A DNA stretch of 5,396 bases from Candidatus Bathyarchaeota archaeon B26-1. GTDB taxonomy: Archaea; Thermoproteota; Bathyarchaeia; Bathyarchaeales; B26-1. The stretch's first letter is position 1; every line of letters starts with the position of its first letter. Made by a program: the position numbers and the translations under genes. The notes beneath the pieces were generated by a model. That model did not search any database. It worked only from the letters and a program-made list of their open reading frames with translations, and was not told where the DNA came from. Below, one piece after another: positions 5,366 through 5,396 of the stretch. The DNA lies in assembly GCA_001593925.1 (NCBI GenBank), contig LUCD01000124.1:1-5396 (forward strand), written 5' to 3'.

Positions 5366-5380
5366 CGGTGGAAGCCACCG
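5366..5380 (+). terminator. Short perfect hairpin after the FAD oxidoreductase gene
   Basis: CGGTGG (5366-5371) and CCACCG (5375-5380) are exact reverse complements around an AAG loop, 9 nt after the stop codon. No T-tract follows before the window ends, so it is at best a weak terminator or mRNA-end structure. It could equally be a regulatory element for a gene starting at or beyond ATG 5393, which cannot be judged here. Confidence 0.3.
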
Positions 5381-5396
5381 GGTAAACCGAAAATGT

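Overview
This window looks like a piece of a thermophile-type archaeal chromosome, possibly of the Bathyarchaeia/Korarchaeota kind. That placement is an inference from gene style, not a proven assignment. The reasons are: frequent GTG and TTG starts, heavy use of AGG/AGA (Arg) and ATA (Ile) codons, GGAGG ribosome-binding sites about 10 nt ahead of TTG starts, TATA-like TTTAAAT boxes about 25-32 nt ahead of other starts, an exported Ig-like protein with a C-terminal membrane anchor, and an archaeal-type DUF89 protein.

Left part (1-392). The window opens in what reads as the last 51 codons of a TnpB-like (IS200/IS605-type) gene. A perfect 22-bp palindrome lies inside that reading frame and is followed by GTGTCAA, the layout expected for the 3' end of an omega/reRNA at a transposon right end. 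A second strong GC-rich hairpin follows at 215-244. After it comes a ribosome-binding site with a 17-codon frame that may be a gene stub, then a TATA-like box for the next gene.

Middle part (393-1850). An intact exported protein with two Ig-like beta-sandwich repeats (393-1220) is followed on the same strand by the first ~45 codons of a peptidase U32 family gene. That fragment stops abruptly near 1375, where the sequence becomes visibly richer in A+T. The A+T-rich segment carries, on the minus strand, a PepSY-like gene split into two frames by an apparent single-base frameshift near 1509. An intergenic region with TATA-like sequence separates it from the next gene.

Right part (1851-5396). 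Three plus-strand genes follow: a Gfo/Idh/MocA-family NAD(P)-dependent oxidoreductase, a DUF89 (damage-control phosphatase-like) protein, and a FAD-dependent oxidoreductase of the FAD_oxidored (PF12831) type. The first is longer than its open frame suggests. Its Rossmann N-terminus is readable from TTG 1851 but is displaced by a frameshift and probable small deletion exactly at the glycine-rich nucleotide-binding loop, so the clean open frame (from GTG 1982) lacks the NAD(P)-binding start. The three genes may form a small catabolic module for a sugar, polyol or related metabolite, with DUF89 removing unwanted phosphorylated side products. The substrate cannot be read from the sequence.

The most notable overall feature is the density of broken genes: a transposon end, a truncated U32, a split PepSY-like gene and a frameshifted oxidoreductase within about 3 kb. 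This is either a decaying or rearranged genomic spot or a patch of sequencing/assembly error. I did not find convincing evidence for a wholly new biological system.
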